Source of the DNA: Bog-756 sp963699345 | Lineage (GTDB): Bacteria; Actinomycetota; Acidimicrobiia; Acidimicrobiales; RAAP-2 | Assembly (NCBI GenBank): GCA_963699345.1 | Contig: CAVOTL010000001.1 | Span: 345,124-409,123 of the forward strand | Reading direction: 5' to 3' | DNA: 64,000 nucleotides | In this document: positions 35,953 through 44,380 of the stretch, one piece after another | Layout of the letters: each line of letters opens with the position of its first letter | How positions within the stretch are numbered: position 1 is the first letter of the stretch | Made by a program: the position numbers and the translations under genes | Notes under the pieces: model-generated | What the model was told of the DNA's origin: nothing | The model's input: the letters and a program-made list of their open reading frames with translations, nothing else | Databases searched by the model: none

Positions 35953-35996
35953 CCGGCGACGGCCGGCGCCGGGTCCGTCGGGCGGCGTGCCGGTCA
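35950..35996. terminator. Possible hairpin between convergent genes
   Basis: An 8-bp perfect inverted repeat (TGACCGGC and GCCGGTCA) spans the 41-base gap between two convergent genes, taking in both stop codons. The 31-base loop is itself GC-rich and may pair internally. There is no T run. It might stop transcription from both sides, but chance symmetry is possible in this base composition. Confidence 0.3.
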
Positions 35997-36917
35997 GCCG
36001 ACCAGCAGTTCGGGGTGACGGGACCCGACCATGCGGCGCATCCCGTCCTTCCAGGCCACGGTGGTCGGTCCGACCAGGTCGTGCATCCGGGTGAGGTCGA
36101 TCTCGACACTGTCGATGGTCTCGGTGGTGGGGGCGAAGCTCGGCACCAGCCCGGTCAGCTCGCCGAGGTAGCCGCACCACTCCTCGATGCTGGCCGACTG
36201 GCTGCCGCCCCAGTTGACGACGGTGGCCGGCGTGGCCGCCGCCCCGAGCAGGCGGGGCACCATGGCGATGATGTCGTCCTCGTGGATCGGGTGGTACACG
36301 CTCGGGGCATCGAGGTGCACGGGGATGTCGGTGCCGTTGATCATCATCTCGAGGTGGATGGCCGGCCACCCGCCCCGGTCGCCGTAGGGGACGGACAGGC
36401 GGCCGATGGTGGTGGGGAGCCCGAAGCGGTCGGCGGCCCACAGGGCGGTCGCCTCAGCGGCGATCTTGCAGATGCTGTACGTGCGCAGGAAGGGCCAGAC
36501 CCCGTGGTTGTCCCCCAGGGGATCACCTTCGGCGAACACGTGGTGGCCCATGGGCCGGTAGAGCCCGGTCGTCGAACAGTGGAGGAAGGCTCGGGCGTTC
36601 CGGTGGTGCTCCATCAGGTACGCCAGGCCACCGCTGTTGGCCCGCAGGTCCTTCTCCCACTCGTTCGACTTGGCCACCGCGAAGTTCACGACGTAGTCGG
36701 CGTCGGCCGGCAGACCCGAGACGTCACCGGTCAGGAGGTCGATGGGGACACAGCGCACGCCGGCGGCCTCGAGGCGCCCACGGGCGGCGGCGTCGCGGAA
36801 CCGGGCACCGGCCACCACCTCGTTGGAGGCGGCGAGGGCGATGGCCACGGGCTCCGCCACCTGACCGGTCGCTCCGGTGATGACGATCGTCCTGCCGTCG
36901 AGTTCGACTGGGGCCAT
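35994..36917 (-). CDS. NAD-dependent epimerase/dehydratase family protein
   Basis: A 307-residue extended short-chain dehydrogenase. The Rossmann start is IVITGATGQVAEPVAIAL and the catalytic YxxxK is YSICKIAAEA, with CSTTGLY supplying the serine/threonine. NWGGSQSASIEEW in the later half resembles sugar-nucleotide epimerases. A GAGGAG ribosome site lies just before ATG 36917. It could make a sugar or steroid-like product. It faces away from the polysaccharide locus and may be independent of it. Confidence 0.85.
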   Translation of the reverse strand: MAPVELDGRTIVITGATGQVAEPVAIALAASNEVVAGARFRDAAARGRLEAAGVRCVPIDLLTGDVSGLPADADYVVNFAVAKSNEWEKDLRANSGGLAYLMEHHRNARAFLHCSTTGLYRPMGHHVFAEGDPLGDNHGVWPFLRTYSICKIAAEATALWAADRFGLPTTIGRLSVPYGDRGGWPAIHLEMMINGTDIPVHLDAPSVYHPIHEDDIIAMVPRLLGAAATPATVVNWGGSQSASIEEWCGYLGELTGLVPSFAPTTETIDSVEIDLTRMHDLVGPTTVAWKDGMRRMVGSRHPELLVG

Positions 36918-36978
36918 GGGGCGCTCCTCGTGGTGGGGTCCGGGACCTCGGTCGGGTCCGGAGGGTGGGTCGCCGATC

Positions 36979-37650
36979 CTAGGGGAATGGGCCACCCGCG
37001 GGTCCGAGCAGGAGGATCCCGAGGTCGGCCGGCGAGGGGACGGTGCGGGGCGCCCCGGCGGCCACCAGCTCGTCCTCGGAACCGAAGCCCCACGTGACGC
37101 CGACGAAGTCGGTGGCGAGGAGGCGGGCGCCCCGCGCGTCGTGTTCCCGGTCGCCCACCATGAGGGCCCGACGTGGGTCGGCCACCCCGAGGTGGGCGAG
37201 CGCCGCGGCCATGACCGCCGCCTTGTCGGGGCGCGATCCGTCGGCCTCGCCTCCGGCGATGGTGTCGAACCATCCCGCCAGGCCGGCGTGGTCGAGGACG
37301 TGCCGGGCCGACGAGGTGCGTTTGGAGGTGGCCACGCCCAGCACGAGTCCGGCGGCCACCAGCCGCTCGAGCAGCTCGGGTATCCCGGGGTAGACCCGGT
37401 AGTCGAGGATCCCGTCGGCCAGGTAGTGGCGGCGATAGGCGGCGACGACCCCGTCGAGTTGGTCCGCCGGCAGGTCGAGGAGGCGGAACGAGTCGGCCAG
37501 GGGCGGGCCGATGAACGAGCGCAGCTGCTCGTCGGTGAGCGGTGGTCGACCGAACTCGGCCAGGGCCGCCGCCGCCGCCCGGGCGATGCCGCCGGCGGAG
37601 TCGATCAGCGTGCCGTCGACGTCGAACAGGACGACGGTCGGAAACGACAT
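36979..37650 (-). CDS. HAD-family phosphatase, phosphoglycolate phosphatase-like
   Basis: A 223-residue HAD hydrolase with nucleophile Asp in VVLFDVDGTLIDS, motif II in GVATSKRTSS, and the later motif III/IV stretch RRALMVGDREHDARGA. The cap domain lies between residues about 20 and 85. It probably removes phosphate from 2-phosphoglycolate or a similar small metabolite. ATG 37650 is the start. It is leftward and lies upstream of the epimerase gene across 61 bases; the divergent WhiB gene is 290 bases away, so promoters for both should lie in 37651-37940. Confidence 0.87.
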   Translation of the reverse strand: MSFPTVVLFDVDGTLIDSAGGIARAAAAALAEFGRPPLTDEQLRSFIGPPLADSFRLLDLPADQLDGVVAAYRRHYLADGILDYRVYPGIPELLERLVAAGLVLGVATSKRTSSARHVLDHAGLAGWFDTIAGGEADGSRPDKAAVMAAALAHLGVADPRRALMVGDREHDARGARLLATDFVGVTWGFGSEDELVAAGAPRTVPSPADLGILLLGPAGGPFP

Positions 37651-37940
37651 GTCACCAGTATGGGCGGACCGGCGGCGGGCGTCCGCTCGGCGCCCGGGAG
37701 GGGGGCGCGGCGTCCCGAATGTTGCAGTTCCGGTGTCGGGGACCCGTGCAATGGGCATAGAGACACAAGATGCAGTGGTCCGACCGCGCTGGGTGGCGGT
37801 TTGCGGTGGACACCGCCGTCCCGAGTGCGCCATACTGTCTCTTCCGCCAGTTTCCGTCGGGAGGCCACATTCTCCCAGGTCACCGACGCATTGCTCTGGC
37901 GGGTCGTCCAGTGACCCCGACCGTAGCAAGGAATGTTCCC

Positions 37941-38171
37941 ATGAGTGCCACCTGGCGCAAGCACGCAGCCTGCCGGGGCATCGATCCAGATGTGTTCTAC
38001 CCGATCTCCGACGAGGAGGCCGACGAGGCAAAGTCCGTATGCGACCAGTGCGTCGTGCGGGAGGCCTGCCTGGAGCACGCGCTGGCCAACCGGGAGCGCG
38101 AGGGGATCTGGGGCGGGACCACCGAGCGCGAACGCCGGCGCATCCACCGCCAGCGCCGTAAGTCCGCCTGA
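37941..38171 (+). CDS. WhiB-family transcriptional regulator
   Basis: A 76-residue Fe-S protein specific to actinobacteria. Four cluster-binding cysteines are at residues 11, 34, 37 and 43 (HAACRGID; VCDQCVVREACLEHAL), followed by the GIWGGTTERERR turn and a basic C-terminal tail (RRIHRQRRKSA). WhiB proteins sense O2, NO or redox through a [4Fe-4S] cluster and work with sigma factors. The ATG is at 37941. The compact form resembles WhiB1/WhiB2 types. It strongly supports an actinobacterial origin. Confidence 0.95.
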   Translation: MSATWRKHAACRGIDPDVFYPISDEEADEAKSVCDQCVVREACLEHALANREREGIWGGTTERERRRIHRQRRKSA

Positions 38172-38227
38172 CCGGGTCCCCACCCGTCGTCCGGCCGGCG
38201 CCCCCCGTCCGAGCCCCTCCCTCCGTC

Positions 38228-38824
38228 ATGAATGACCCGCCGCGCGACCCCATGGTCGCGGTGTTGGCCGAGGCGGTGGTCGCCCACGTACCGGTCGACG
38301 ACCGGGAGGCCAGGTCGTGCGCCACCGTCCTCGACGCACTCGAACGCCTGCCCCGACCGTTCGACCGCCACGCCGACCCGACCCACGTGACGGCGTCGGC
38401 CGTGGTGGTCGGGCCGAGGGGGGTCCTGCTCCACCGTCACCGGCGCCTCCACCGCTGGATGCAGCCCGGCGGACACCTCGACCCCGGGGAGTCGGCGGTC
38501 ATCGCCGCGGTACGCGAGACGCGGGAAGAGACCGGACTGGCGGCCCGTCACCCCGCCGGTGGCCCGGTGCTGGTCCATGTCGACGTACACGGCGCGGCCG
38601 ACGACCACATCCATCTCGACATCCGCTACCTGCTGGTCGTCCCGGACGACGATGAGCCGAAGCCACCCCCGGAGGAGAGCCAGGACGTGGCCTGGTTCAC
38701 CTGGGACGAGGCCGGGAAGGTGGCCGACGATGCGCTCGCCGGGGCGCTGCGGTCAGCCCGTAGGCTGAGCCCCATCGGGTTCCCACCGGGGCCGGGAGGG
38801 ACAGCAGAGGAGAGCGATGGCTGA
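38228..38824 (+). CDS. Nudix hydrolase
   Basis: A 198-residue Nudix protein. The Nudix box is complete near residues 81-103 (GGHLDPGES...RETREETGL). The family hydrolyses nucleoside diphosphates linked to another group; actinobacterial members of this shape act on housekeeping nucleotide damage or NADH. It starts at ATG 38228 and its stop overlaps the next gene by 8 bases, suggesting coupling with the coiled-coil zinc-ribbon protein. Confidence 0.88.
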   Translation: MNDPPRDPMVAVLAEAVVAHVPVDDREARSCATVLDALERLPRPFDRHADPTHVTASAVVVGPRGVLLHRHRRLHRWMQPGGHLDPGESAVIAAVRETREETGLAARHPAGGPVLVHVDVHGAADDHIHLDIRYLLVVPDDDEPKPPPEESQDVAWFTWDEAGKVADDALAGALRSARRLSPIGFPPGPGGTAEESDG

Positions 38825-39533
38825 GCCGTACGACACGTTGCTGCAGGTCCAGGCGCACGACACTGCCCTGGATCAACTCCGCCACCGGATCGAGGCCATG
38901 CCCGAGCGGGCCGAGCTGGCCGGCGTGCGCGCCCGTCGCGCCGAAGTCGCCGCCGCGCTCGTCGAGGTCCGGTCCCGGGTGGACGACCTGACCGCCCGCC
39001 AGGCCGCCCTCGAGGAGCGGATCGCCACCTCGGCCAGGCGCCGCCACGAGCTGGAGGAGCGCATGCGTTCCGGCTCGGTGACCGCGTCCAAGGACCTCCA
39101 GGCCATGGATCACGAGGTGGGACAGCTGGCCGAGCGGGAGCGGGGGCTCGAGGACGAGGAACTCGAGCTCATGGAGGAAGAGGAGCCGATCGACGCCGAG
39201 CTGGCTGCCCTGACCCGGACCGCCGAGACGCTCGACGCCGACGCCGTCCGGCTCGAGGCCGCCGTCGCGGCGTCCGAGGTGGAACTTCTGGCCGCCGTCC
39301 GTACCGAGGAGGCGGCCCGCGCCGAGCTGGCCGCCGGACTCCCGGTCCAGCTGGCCGAACGCTACGAGCGGCTGCGGGCCCACCTGGGCGGCATCGGCGC
39401 GGCGCGCCTCGTCGGCGACCACTGCGAGGGGTGCCACCTGACGCTCCCGTCGATGGAGGTGGAGCGCATCCACCAGCTGTCGGCGGACACCTTCGCCACC
39501 TGTCCCCAGTGCGACCGCATCCTCGTCCACTGA
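38817..39533 (+). CDS. Coiled-coil protein with C-terminal zinc ribbon (C4-type)
   Basis: A 238-residue protein: a long heptad-rich coiled coil over residues about 8-180, then a zinc ribbon with DHCEGCHLTLP and FATCPQCDRIL (four cysteines). This is the DUF164/CT398-type family found near ribonuclease H and Nif3-like genes in many actinobacteria. It is thought to bridge nucleic acid or protein partners. It overlaps the Nudix gene and is followed by a histidine-phosphatase gene, matching the conserved actinobacterial order zinc ribbon then phosphatase. Confidence 0.87.
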   Translation: MAEPYDTLLQVQAHDTALDQLRHRIEAMPERAELAGVRARRAEVAAALVEVRSRVDDLTARQAALEERIATSARRRHELEERMRSGSVTASKDLQAMDHEVGQLAERERGLEDEELELMEEEEPIDAELAALTRTAETLDADAVRLEAAVAASEVELLAAVRTEEAARAELAAGLPVQLAERYERLRAHLGGIGAARLVGDHCEGCHLTLPSMEVERIHQLSADTFATCPQCDRILVH

Positions 39534-39584
39534 TGCCCGGGCACCGCGGGACGCGATCGTGACGGGGCCGCCCGGGGCGGCACC

Positions 39585-40205
39585 GTGTTGATCCTGGTAC
39601 GCCACGGTGAGTCGGTCGGCAACGCCCACGGACTCCTCCTCGGACGGATCGACTCCCCCCTGACCGAACGTGGCATCCACCAGGCCCGGGCCCTCGCCGG
39701 GGCGGTGTCCGGGGCCACCCGGCTGATCTCGAGTCCGCTGGCCCGGGCGCGGGATACCGCCGCCGCCCTCGGGACGGGGCTGCCGATCGAGATCGACGAG
39801 CGGTGGGTCGAGGTGGACTACGGCGAGTACGACGGGCAGAAGCTCGGTGACGTGCCCGCCGAGGTCTGGCACACGTGGCGGGCGGATCCCACGTACGCAC
39901 CGCCCGGTGGGGAGAGCCTGGCCGCCGCCGGCGCCCGGGTGCGCGACGCGTGTGCCGAGCTGTTCTCCGATCCGGACGGACCGGCCCGGGGGGACGGCAC
40001 CGTCGTCGTCGTCAGCCACGTCTCGCCGATCAAGGCGGCGGCCTGCTGGTCCCTGGGGGTCGGGGACGAGGGAGCCTGGCGCCTCTACCTGGCCAACGCC
40101 TCGATCACCCGGATCACCTGGGGTCCGGGTGGCACCCCGGTGTTGGCGGGGTTCAACGACACCCCGTGGGCCTCCGGACTCACGTCAGGAGGCTCGTCGC
40201 CGTGA
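39585..40205 (+). CDS. Histidine phosphatase (phosphoglycerate mutase-like)
   Basis: A 206-residue histidine phosphatase with the phosphohistidine motif ILVRHGESVGN near the start and the second histidine in VVVVSHVSPIKA. In mycobacteria the equivalent protein is fused to an N-terminal RNase HI domain; here only the phosphatase half is present. The start is GTG 39585. It may act on small phosphate esters such as those of alpha-ribazole. Its stop overlaps the convergent TetR gene by 26 bases. Confidence 0.87.
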   Translation: MLILVRHGESVGNAHGLLLGRIDSPLTERGIHQARALAGAVSGATRLISSPLARARDTAAALGTGLPIEIDERWVEVDYGEYDGQKLGDVPAEVWHTWRADPTYAPPGGESLAAAGARVRDACAELFSDPDGPARGDGTVVVVSHVSPIKAAACWSLGVGDEGAWRLYLANASITRITWGPGGTPVLAGFNDTPWASGLTSGGSSP

Positions 40206-40869
40206 GGGCCATGACCCGCTCCGCCGAGGTGGGGGAGCGGGCGCGTCCGTCCCGCAGTCCGTTCCAGGCCTCCCAGCCCATGGCGTGCTCGAGAGCGTCG
40301 AGCAGATCGGGACCGTGATCGCCCCGCACGACCAGTTCGGGCGCCAGGGTGTGGGCGAGCTGGTCCCGGAGGACGGCCCGGTCGGCGTCGGCGAGCGTCT
40401 CGGGTGTCACTCCTTCCGTCGTCCGGCTGAGCGCGAACCGGCGGATCGGGGTGACCGCCTCGAAGTAGAACCGCCGCTGGCGACAGAGCGCGGTGACCCG
40501 TAGCTCCGACGTGCCGCGTGGTGGGATGGTGAAGAGCAGGTCGCGGTGTCGGGCGGCCTGGAGATAGACGCCGGCCTCCAGGAGCTGCTGGATACTGTCG
40601 AACTGGTGGTAGACGGTGCGCACCGACACGCCCGCGCGACGGGCGATCTCAGGGACGCTCGGACGGGTGGCACCTTCGTCGACGAGCGCCACGAGCGCGT
40701 CCAGGAGGGCACGACGGTTCCGGACGCCCTTGGCGCGACGGGCGTCGAGGCCGCTGCGGTGCCGGCTGTGGCCCGCCCGCCGGGGCCCGGACGCGCCCCT
40801 GGCCCGTTGCACGTTCCGCTCGTCCCGTCGGCCGCCTCGTGGGCGCCCCGGGCCACCGCCTGACCTCAT
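40180..40869 (-). CDS. TetR-family transcriptional regulator
   Basis: A 229-residue regulator. A basic N-terminal extension (about 45 residues) precedes the TetR-type HTH (SVPEIARRAGVSVRTVYHQFDSIQQLLEAG). The ligand-binding C-terminal domain is helical, with no recognised ligand. It starts at ATG 40869, divergent in principle from nothing adjacent; the next gene to the right (alcohol dehydrogenase) reads in the same leftward direction. It could control that dehydrogenase and the enoyl-CoA hydratase beyond, but there is no obvious operator. Confidence 0.85.
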   Translation of the reverse strand: MRSGGGPGRPRGGRRDERNVQRARGASGPRRAGHSRHRSGLDARRAKGVRNRRALLDALVALVDEGATRPSVPEIARRAGVSVRTVYHQFDSIQQLLEAGVYLQAARHRDLLFTIPPRGTSELRVTALCRQRRFYFEAVTPIRRFALSRTTEGVTPETLADADRAVLRDQLAHTLAPELVVRGDHGPDLLDALEHAMGWEAWNGLRDGRARSPTSAERVMALTATSLLT

Positions 40870-40993
40870 GTACCCACGGTAGGGACGGACGGGCGCCCGA
40901 CGCTAGGGACTTCGGACACATGACGGGGGTGGCAGCGGATCGGGGCCCGACACCGGCCCCGAGAGGTGGGTTCCCACCTGACGGCCCGATGGG

Positions 40994-41929
40994 TCAGGGG
41001 AGGACGACGACCTTGATCGGGTCCTCCTTGCGGTCGGCCGCCACCCGGAAGGCCTCGGCGGCCTCGTCGAGGCCGAACCGGTGGGACACCACGGTGTCGG
41101 CGAGGTCGGGCGTACCGGCCAGGACGCGGGTGGCCTCGGCGAACTCGCCGACGCCGTGGTGGTGTCCGTAGGTGAAGGACGGGACGAGGGTGAGCTCCTT
41201 CATCTGGACGGTGAGCCCGAGGGCCACCGGGTCCCAGAACGTCCCGAGGATGCCGACGGTGCCGCCCGGACGGGCCAGCTCGGTGGCTCGGTCGAGCGAC
41301 GACTGGGTGCCGGCGGCGTCGACGACCACGTCGTAGTCACCGGTTACCCGGAGGGTGCCCCCCAGGCGCTCGGCTGCCGCGGCCCGGTTGGGCCGGTGGC
41401 CCGCCACGTCGACGTCGGCCCCGACATGGCGGACGGCGGCCACGGTGCACAACCCGATGGGACCGGCGCCCAGCACGAGGATCCGCATCCCGTCGACCAC
41501 CCCGGCCCGGTGCAGGCCGTGGAGCGCCACGGCGAGCGGCTCCACCAGGCAGGCGTCTTCGAGGGGGACCCCGGGGGGCAGGGGCGTCGGGCACGACGGA
41601 TGGACCCATGCCTCGTCGGCCAGACCGCCATCGAGTGTGATCCCGTACATGGCGGCCAGCGCATTCCGGCACTGGGCCCCGTAACCGGCGAGACACCGGT
41701 CGCACGAGCCGCAGTGGACGACCGGCAGCACGGCCACCGGTGTCCCGTCGTCGAGGGTTCCCGAGAACTCGTGGCCGAGCACGGCCCACGACGGCCCCAC
41801 GTCCACCAGGTGCAGGTCGGAACCACAGATGCCCGAGCTCGCCACCGTGACACGCACGTCCCCGTCGGCCGGGTCCCGTGTGGGCCCGACGAGCCGGATG
41901 CCGTCCGTCGTCATCTTGACGCCCCGCAC
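40994..41929 (-). CDS. Zinc-dependent alcohol dehydrogenase-like protein
   Basis: A 311-residue medium-chain dehydrogenase. It has the catalytic-zinc elements ICGSDLHL and LGHEFSG, the structural-zinc cysteines in VVHCGSCDRCLAGYGAQC, and the NAD-binding ILVLGAGPIGLCTVAAV. It resembles threonine/sorbitol dehydrogenases and oxidises an alcohol with NAD(P). The start is GTG 41929, with several candidate alternatives. It is slightly short for the family (about 340), with compact central loops. Confidence 0.87.
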   Translation of the reverse strand: MRGVKMTTDGIRLVGPTRDPADGDVRVTVASSGICGSDLHLVDVGPSWAVLGHEFSGTLDDGTPVAVLPVVHCGSCDRCLAGYGAQCRNALAAMYGITLDGGLADEAWVHPSCPTPLPPGVPLEDACLVEPLAVALHGLHRAGVVDGMRILVLGAGPIGLCTVAAVRHVGADVDVAGHRPNRAAAAERLGGTLRVTGDYDVVVDAAGTQSSLDRATELARPGGTVGILGTFWDPVALGLTVQMKELTLVPSFTYGHHHGVGEFAEATRVLAGTPDLADTVVSHRFGLDEAAEAFRVAADRKEDPIKVVVLP

Positions 41930-42034
41930 GGTCAGGACCCCACGGATGGGGTGGAGGGGTTCCCGTCCGGGCAGGTCGTCATCCGGGACACGGTAGTGGA
42001 GCGACCGGTGGCGGTGACCGGCGATGGGGTCGGA

Positions 42035-42712
42035 TCAGAACGGGATCTTCAGCTCGGTACCGGGGCCCAGCTGGTCGATGACGTGGCGATACATCGTGCG
42101 GCGGATGGTCCGCAGGGTCCTGCCGGCCTTACCCGACTGCGACCGGGCCCACTCGGTGGCGGCCGGGAGCAGCTCGTCCTCGGGAAGGGCCTCGGTCACG
42201 ATCCCGGCTTCGAGCGCTTCGGTGCCGCCGTAGCGCCTTCCGGTGAGCATGGCCTCCTGGGCCGTGTCCGGGGTCAGCTTGCTCTGGATGAGGGCCGACA
42301 TCCCGGGGGCGAAGGGAATCGAGATGTCGACCTCGGGAAGGCAGAAGAAGCCGCGGTCGGCTCGCATCAGGCGCCGGTCGTGGGCCAGGGCCAGCAGAGC
42401 GCCGGCGGCGAACGTGTGGCCCTGCAGCACGGCCACGGTCGGGACGGTCGTCTGGAGATACCGGGCGAACAGATCCTGGACCTGGTCGATGTAGGGGCCA
42501 CCCTGGTCCTGGTGGGCGGAGAGCCAGTCGAGGTCGAGTCCGTTCGACCAGAACTTGCCGGTGGCCACCGTCAACAGGGCACGGGGACCGTCGGCGGCGT
42601 CCACCTCGTCGAGGGCGTCGGTGATCGCCGTCATCCACTCCCGGGTGAACCGGTTCTCCCCGTCTCCGAGATCGAGTACGAACACGTCGTCGAGGCGCTG
42701 CAGGTTGGGCAC
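42035..42712 (-). CDS. Enoyl-CoA hydratase/isomerase family protein
   Basis: A 225-residue crotonase-fold protein. Visible elements are the first oxyanion segment VATGKFWSNGLDLDWL and the second VAVLQGHTFAAGALLALAHD. The pattern fits Delta3-Delta2 enoyl-CoA isomerases more than classical hydratases. It acts on acyl-CoA thioesters in fatty-acid breakdown. GGAG lies six bases before the GTG at 42712, favouring this start over the upstream extension. It is short for the family (about 260). Confidence 0.85.
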   Translation of the reverse strand: MPNLQRLDDVFVLDLGDGENRFTREWMTAITDALDEVDAADGPRALLTVATGKFWSNGLDLDWLSAHQDQGGPYIDQVQDLFARYLQTTVPTVAVLQGHTFAAGALLALAHDRRLMRADRGFFCLPEVDISIPFAPGMSALIQSKLTPDTAQEAMLTGRRYGGTEALEAGIVTEALPEDELLPAATEWARSQSGKAGRTLRTIRRTMYRHVIDQLGPGTELKIPF

Positions 42713-42840
42713 AGGATTCTCCGGGGTGAGATGGGTGGTTCCGCGCACAGTACATGGGGACGTGGGCCGGGAGCGGTAACCACCCGGTGACCCGGGCGGA
42801 ACACTCTGAAAAGCCGGTCGGCGCGATGCCAGAAAGGACC

Positions 42841-42865
42841 GTTGCACAACGCCAGTTGTACAACT
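42841..42865. promoter_or_regulatory. Tandem palindromic operator-like sites before the SipW operon
   Basis: Two copies of a ten-base motif, GTTGCACAAC at 42841 and GTTGTACAAC at 42855, lie 14 bases apart. The second is the core of a perfect 12-bp palindrome, AGTTGTACAACT (42854-42865). The 258-base gap around them separates the divergent enoyl-CoA hydratase and SipW genes. Two like-sized dyads this close look like a binding site for a dimeric regulator. Confidence 0.55.
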
Positions 42866-42893
42866 GTCCTTGCTCCCCCTCTGACCTGGGAGT

Positions 42894-42910
42894 CCACTCC
42901 GTGGGAGTGG
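42894..42910. promoter_or_regulatory. Inverted repeat before the SipW gene
   Basis: A perfect 7-bp inverted repeat CCACTCC, spacer GTG, GGAGTGG. The same area is bracketed by GTCCAC and GTGGAC. It lies 61 bases before the SipW start and could be an operator or a leader hairpin; the nearby AT-rich TTTCGGACATTTTGCTAAAG may hold a promoter. Confidence 0.4.
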
Positions 42911-42970
42911 GGGTGGACAATTTCGGACATTTTGCTAAAGCGGCCACTCGGCACAGCCGAAACTACCCAC

Positions 42971-43576
42971 GTGCAACCGGAGGTGCCAGCGAGCGGAAAC
43001 CCCGTAGGACGAGGCCCCGTGCCCCGTCGCACGCGCCTGCGCCGGGAGCGCCGGCGTCGCCACATCCTCCTCGCCAAACTGGCGGCGGCGTGCCTCGCCC
43101 TGGTGCTGAGCATCGCCGTGGTGGTGTCCGTGGTGACCATGCACCTCGGGGTGCGGGCGGTCCTGACCAGCAGCATGCGGCCGGACTACGGGCCCGGAGC
43201 ACTGCTCCTCACCAAGCGGATCCCCACCGACACGATCCACCCCGGGATGATCGTGTTGTTCGTCCCACCGGGGGAGACGAGTGAGTACGCCCACCGGATC
43301 GTGACGGTCAGCGGGCCGAAGGACGCTCCGGTGATCACCACCAAGGGCGACGCCAACCGGGCGGCCGACCCCTGGCACGCCAAGCTCGTGTCCCCGACGA
43401 TCAGCGAGGTCATCGGTTCCGTGCCCGGGATCGGGCGCCTCCTCATCGCCGTCCGGGGAACCGGACAGATTCTGCTCGCCGTGCTCGGTGGCCTGGTGGC
43501 CGCCTGGGCGTGCACCCGGTGGGCCCTCAGTCCCCAGCGACCCCCGGGTCGCCGGACCACGGCAGGCACCGCCTGA
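42971..43576 (+). CDS. sipW: SipW-type (ER-like) signal peptidase I
   Basis: A 201-residue membrane signal peptidase of the ER/SipW type, which uses a Ser-His dyad instead of Ser-Lys. Ser68 in VLTSSMRPD and His108 in EYAHRIVTV are the visible catalytic residues, with KGDANRAADP giving the usual acidic third region. A membrane helix precedes the active serine and another ends the protein. It removes signal peptides from TasA-like substrates encoded just downstream. The GTG at 42971 is preferred over the TTG at 42842, which adds 43 residues of unlikely sequence. In Bacillus, SipW also supports biofilm matrix formation. Confidence 0.9.
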   Translation: MQPEVPASGNPVGRGPVPRRTRLRRERRRRHILLAKLAAACLALVLSIAVVVSVVTMHLGVRAVLTSSMRPDYGPGALLLTKRIPTDTIHPGMIVLFVPPGETSEYAHRIVTVSGPKDAPVITTKGDANRAADPWHAKLVSPTISEVIGSVPGIGRLLIAVRGTGQILLAVLGGLVAAWACTRWALSPQRPPGRRTTAGTA

Positions 43577-43699
43577 CCGTACGGGCCAACGGCCGGCGTC
43601 GACTCGCCGGGCGGGGGTCCTGACCGCACCACAGCATCCCCGCTTCAACGCAGTGCCCATCCATCCATAGGCAGCACGTCTACCGACAAGGAGAATGCA

Positions 43700-44368
43700 G
43701 TGTCCCACCACCGCCACACCCCCAAGAAGGAGCGGAGCTACGGCAAGATCGCCGTCGCCGGACTCCTCACCGCCTCGGTCGGCCTCCTGGCCACCGCGGG
43801 CGTCTACGCCGGCCTGTCCGCCACCGCCACCGGTGCGGAGAGCGTCACCTCCGGCACGTTGAACCTGACCTTGACCAACGACACCGGCTCGCTCGGGTTC
43901 AGCAACTTCACGCCGAAGATGGCCCCCGGTGACACCGACAACGTGTACGTCAACCTCAACAACACCGGAACCCTGGCCTCGCTCGCCGGCATGACGCTGG
44001 CCGTGACGGGTGGCACCCCGGGCAACGCGCTCACCAACGGCACCGTCCCCGGTGAGGGCCTGACCGTGACCGCCACCCAGTGCTCGGTCGCGTGGACCGT
44101 CGCCACCGGCGTGTGCAGTGGCACCACGACCGCCATCCTGGCGACCACGCCGGTCTCCACGCTGGCGTCGGGCGTCCCGCTGTCCAACGTCCCGGCGTTG
44201 GCGGCCTCCACGGGCCAGGTTGCGCACGTGCAGTTCAGCCTCGGTCTGGTGGCCACGGAGACGTCCGTCAACGGCGTCCCCCCGGCGCAGACCATCCAGG
44301 GCCTGACCGCCAACCTGACCTACACCTTCACCGAGCTGCAGCGCACCGGCGTCGCCACCAACCAGTAA
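43700..44368 (+). CDS. TasA/CalY-like secreted matrix protein
   Basis: A 222-residue secreted protein with a SipW-type signal peptide (KIAVAGLLTASVGLLATAGVYAGLSATA) and a TasA-like beta sandwich, with repeats such as SGTLNLTLTNDTGSLGFSNF and VYVNLNNTGTLASLAGM. TasA and camelysin proteins form extracellular fibres or surface sheets. A strong AAGGAGAA ribosome site precedes GTG 43700. It follows the SipW gene by 123 bases and is its most likely substrate. This is one of the clearest operon partners in the window. Confidence 0.85.
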   Translation: MSHHRHTPKKERSYGKIAVAGLLTASVGLLATAGVYAGLSATATGAESVTSGTLNLTLTNDTGSLGFSNFTPKMAPGDTDNVYVNLNNTGTLASLAGMTLAVTGGTPGNALTNGTVPGEGLTVTATQCSVAWTVATGVCSGTTTAILATTPVSTLASGVPLSNVPALAASTGQVAHVQFSLGLVATETSVNGVPPAQTIQGLTANLTYTFTELQRTGVATNQ

Positions 44369-44380
44369 CACCTGACGCTG

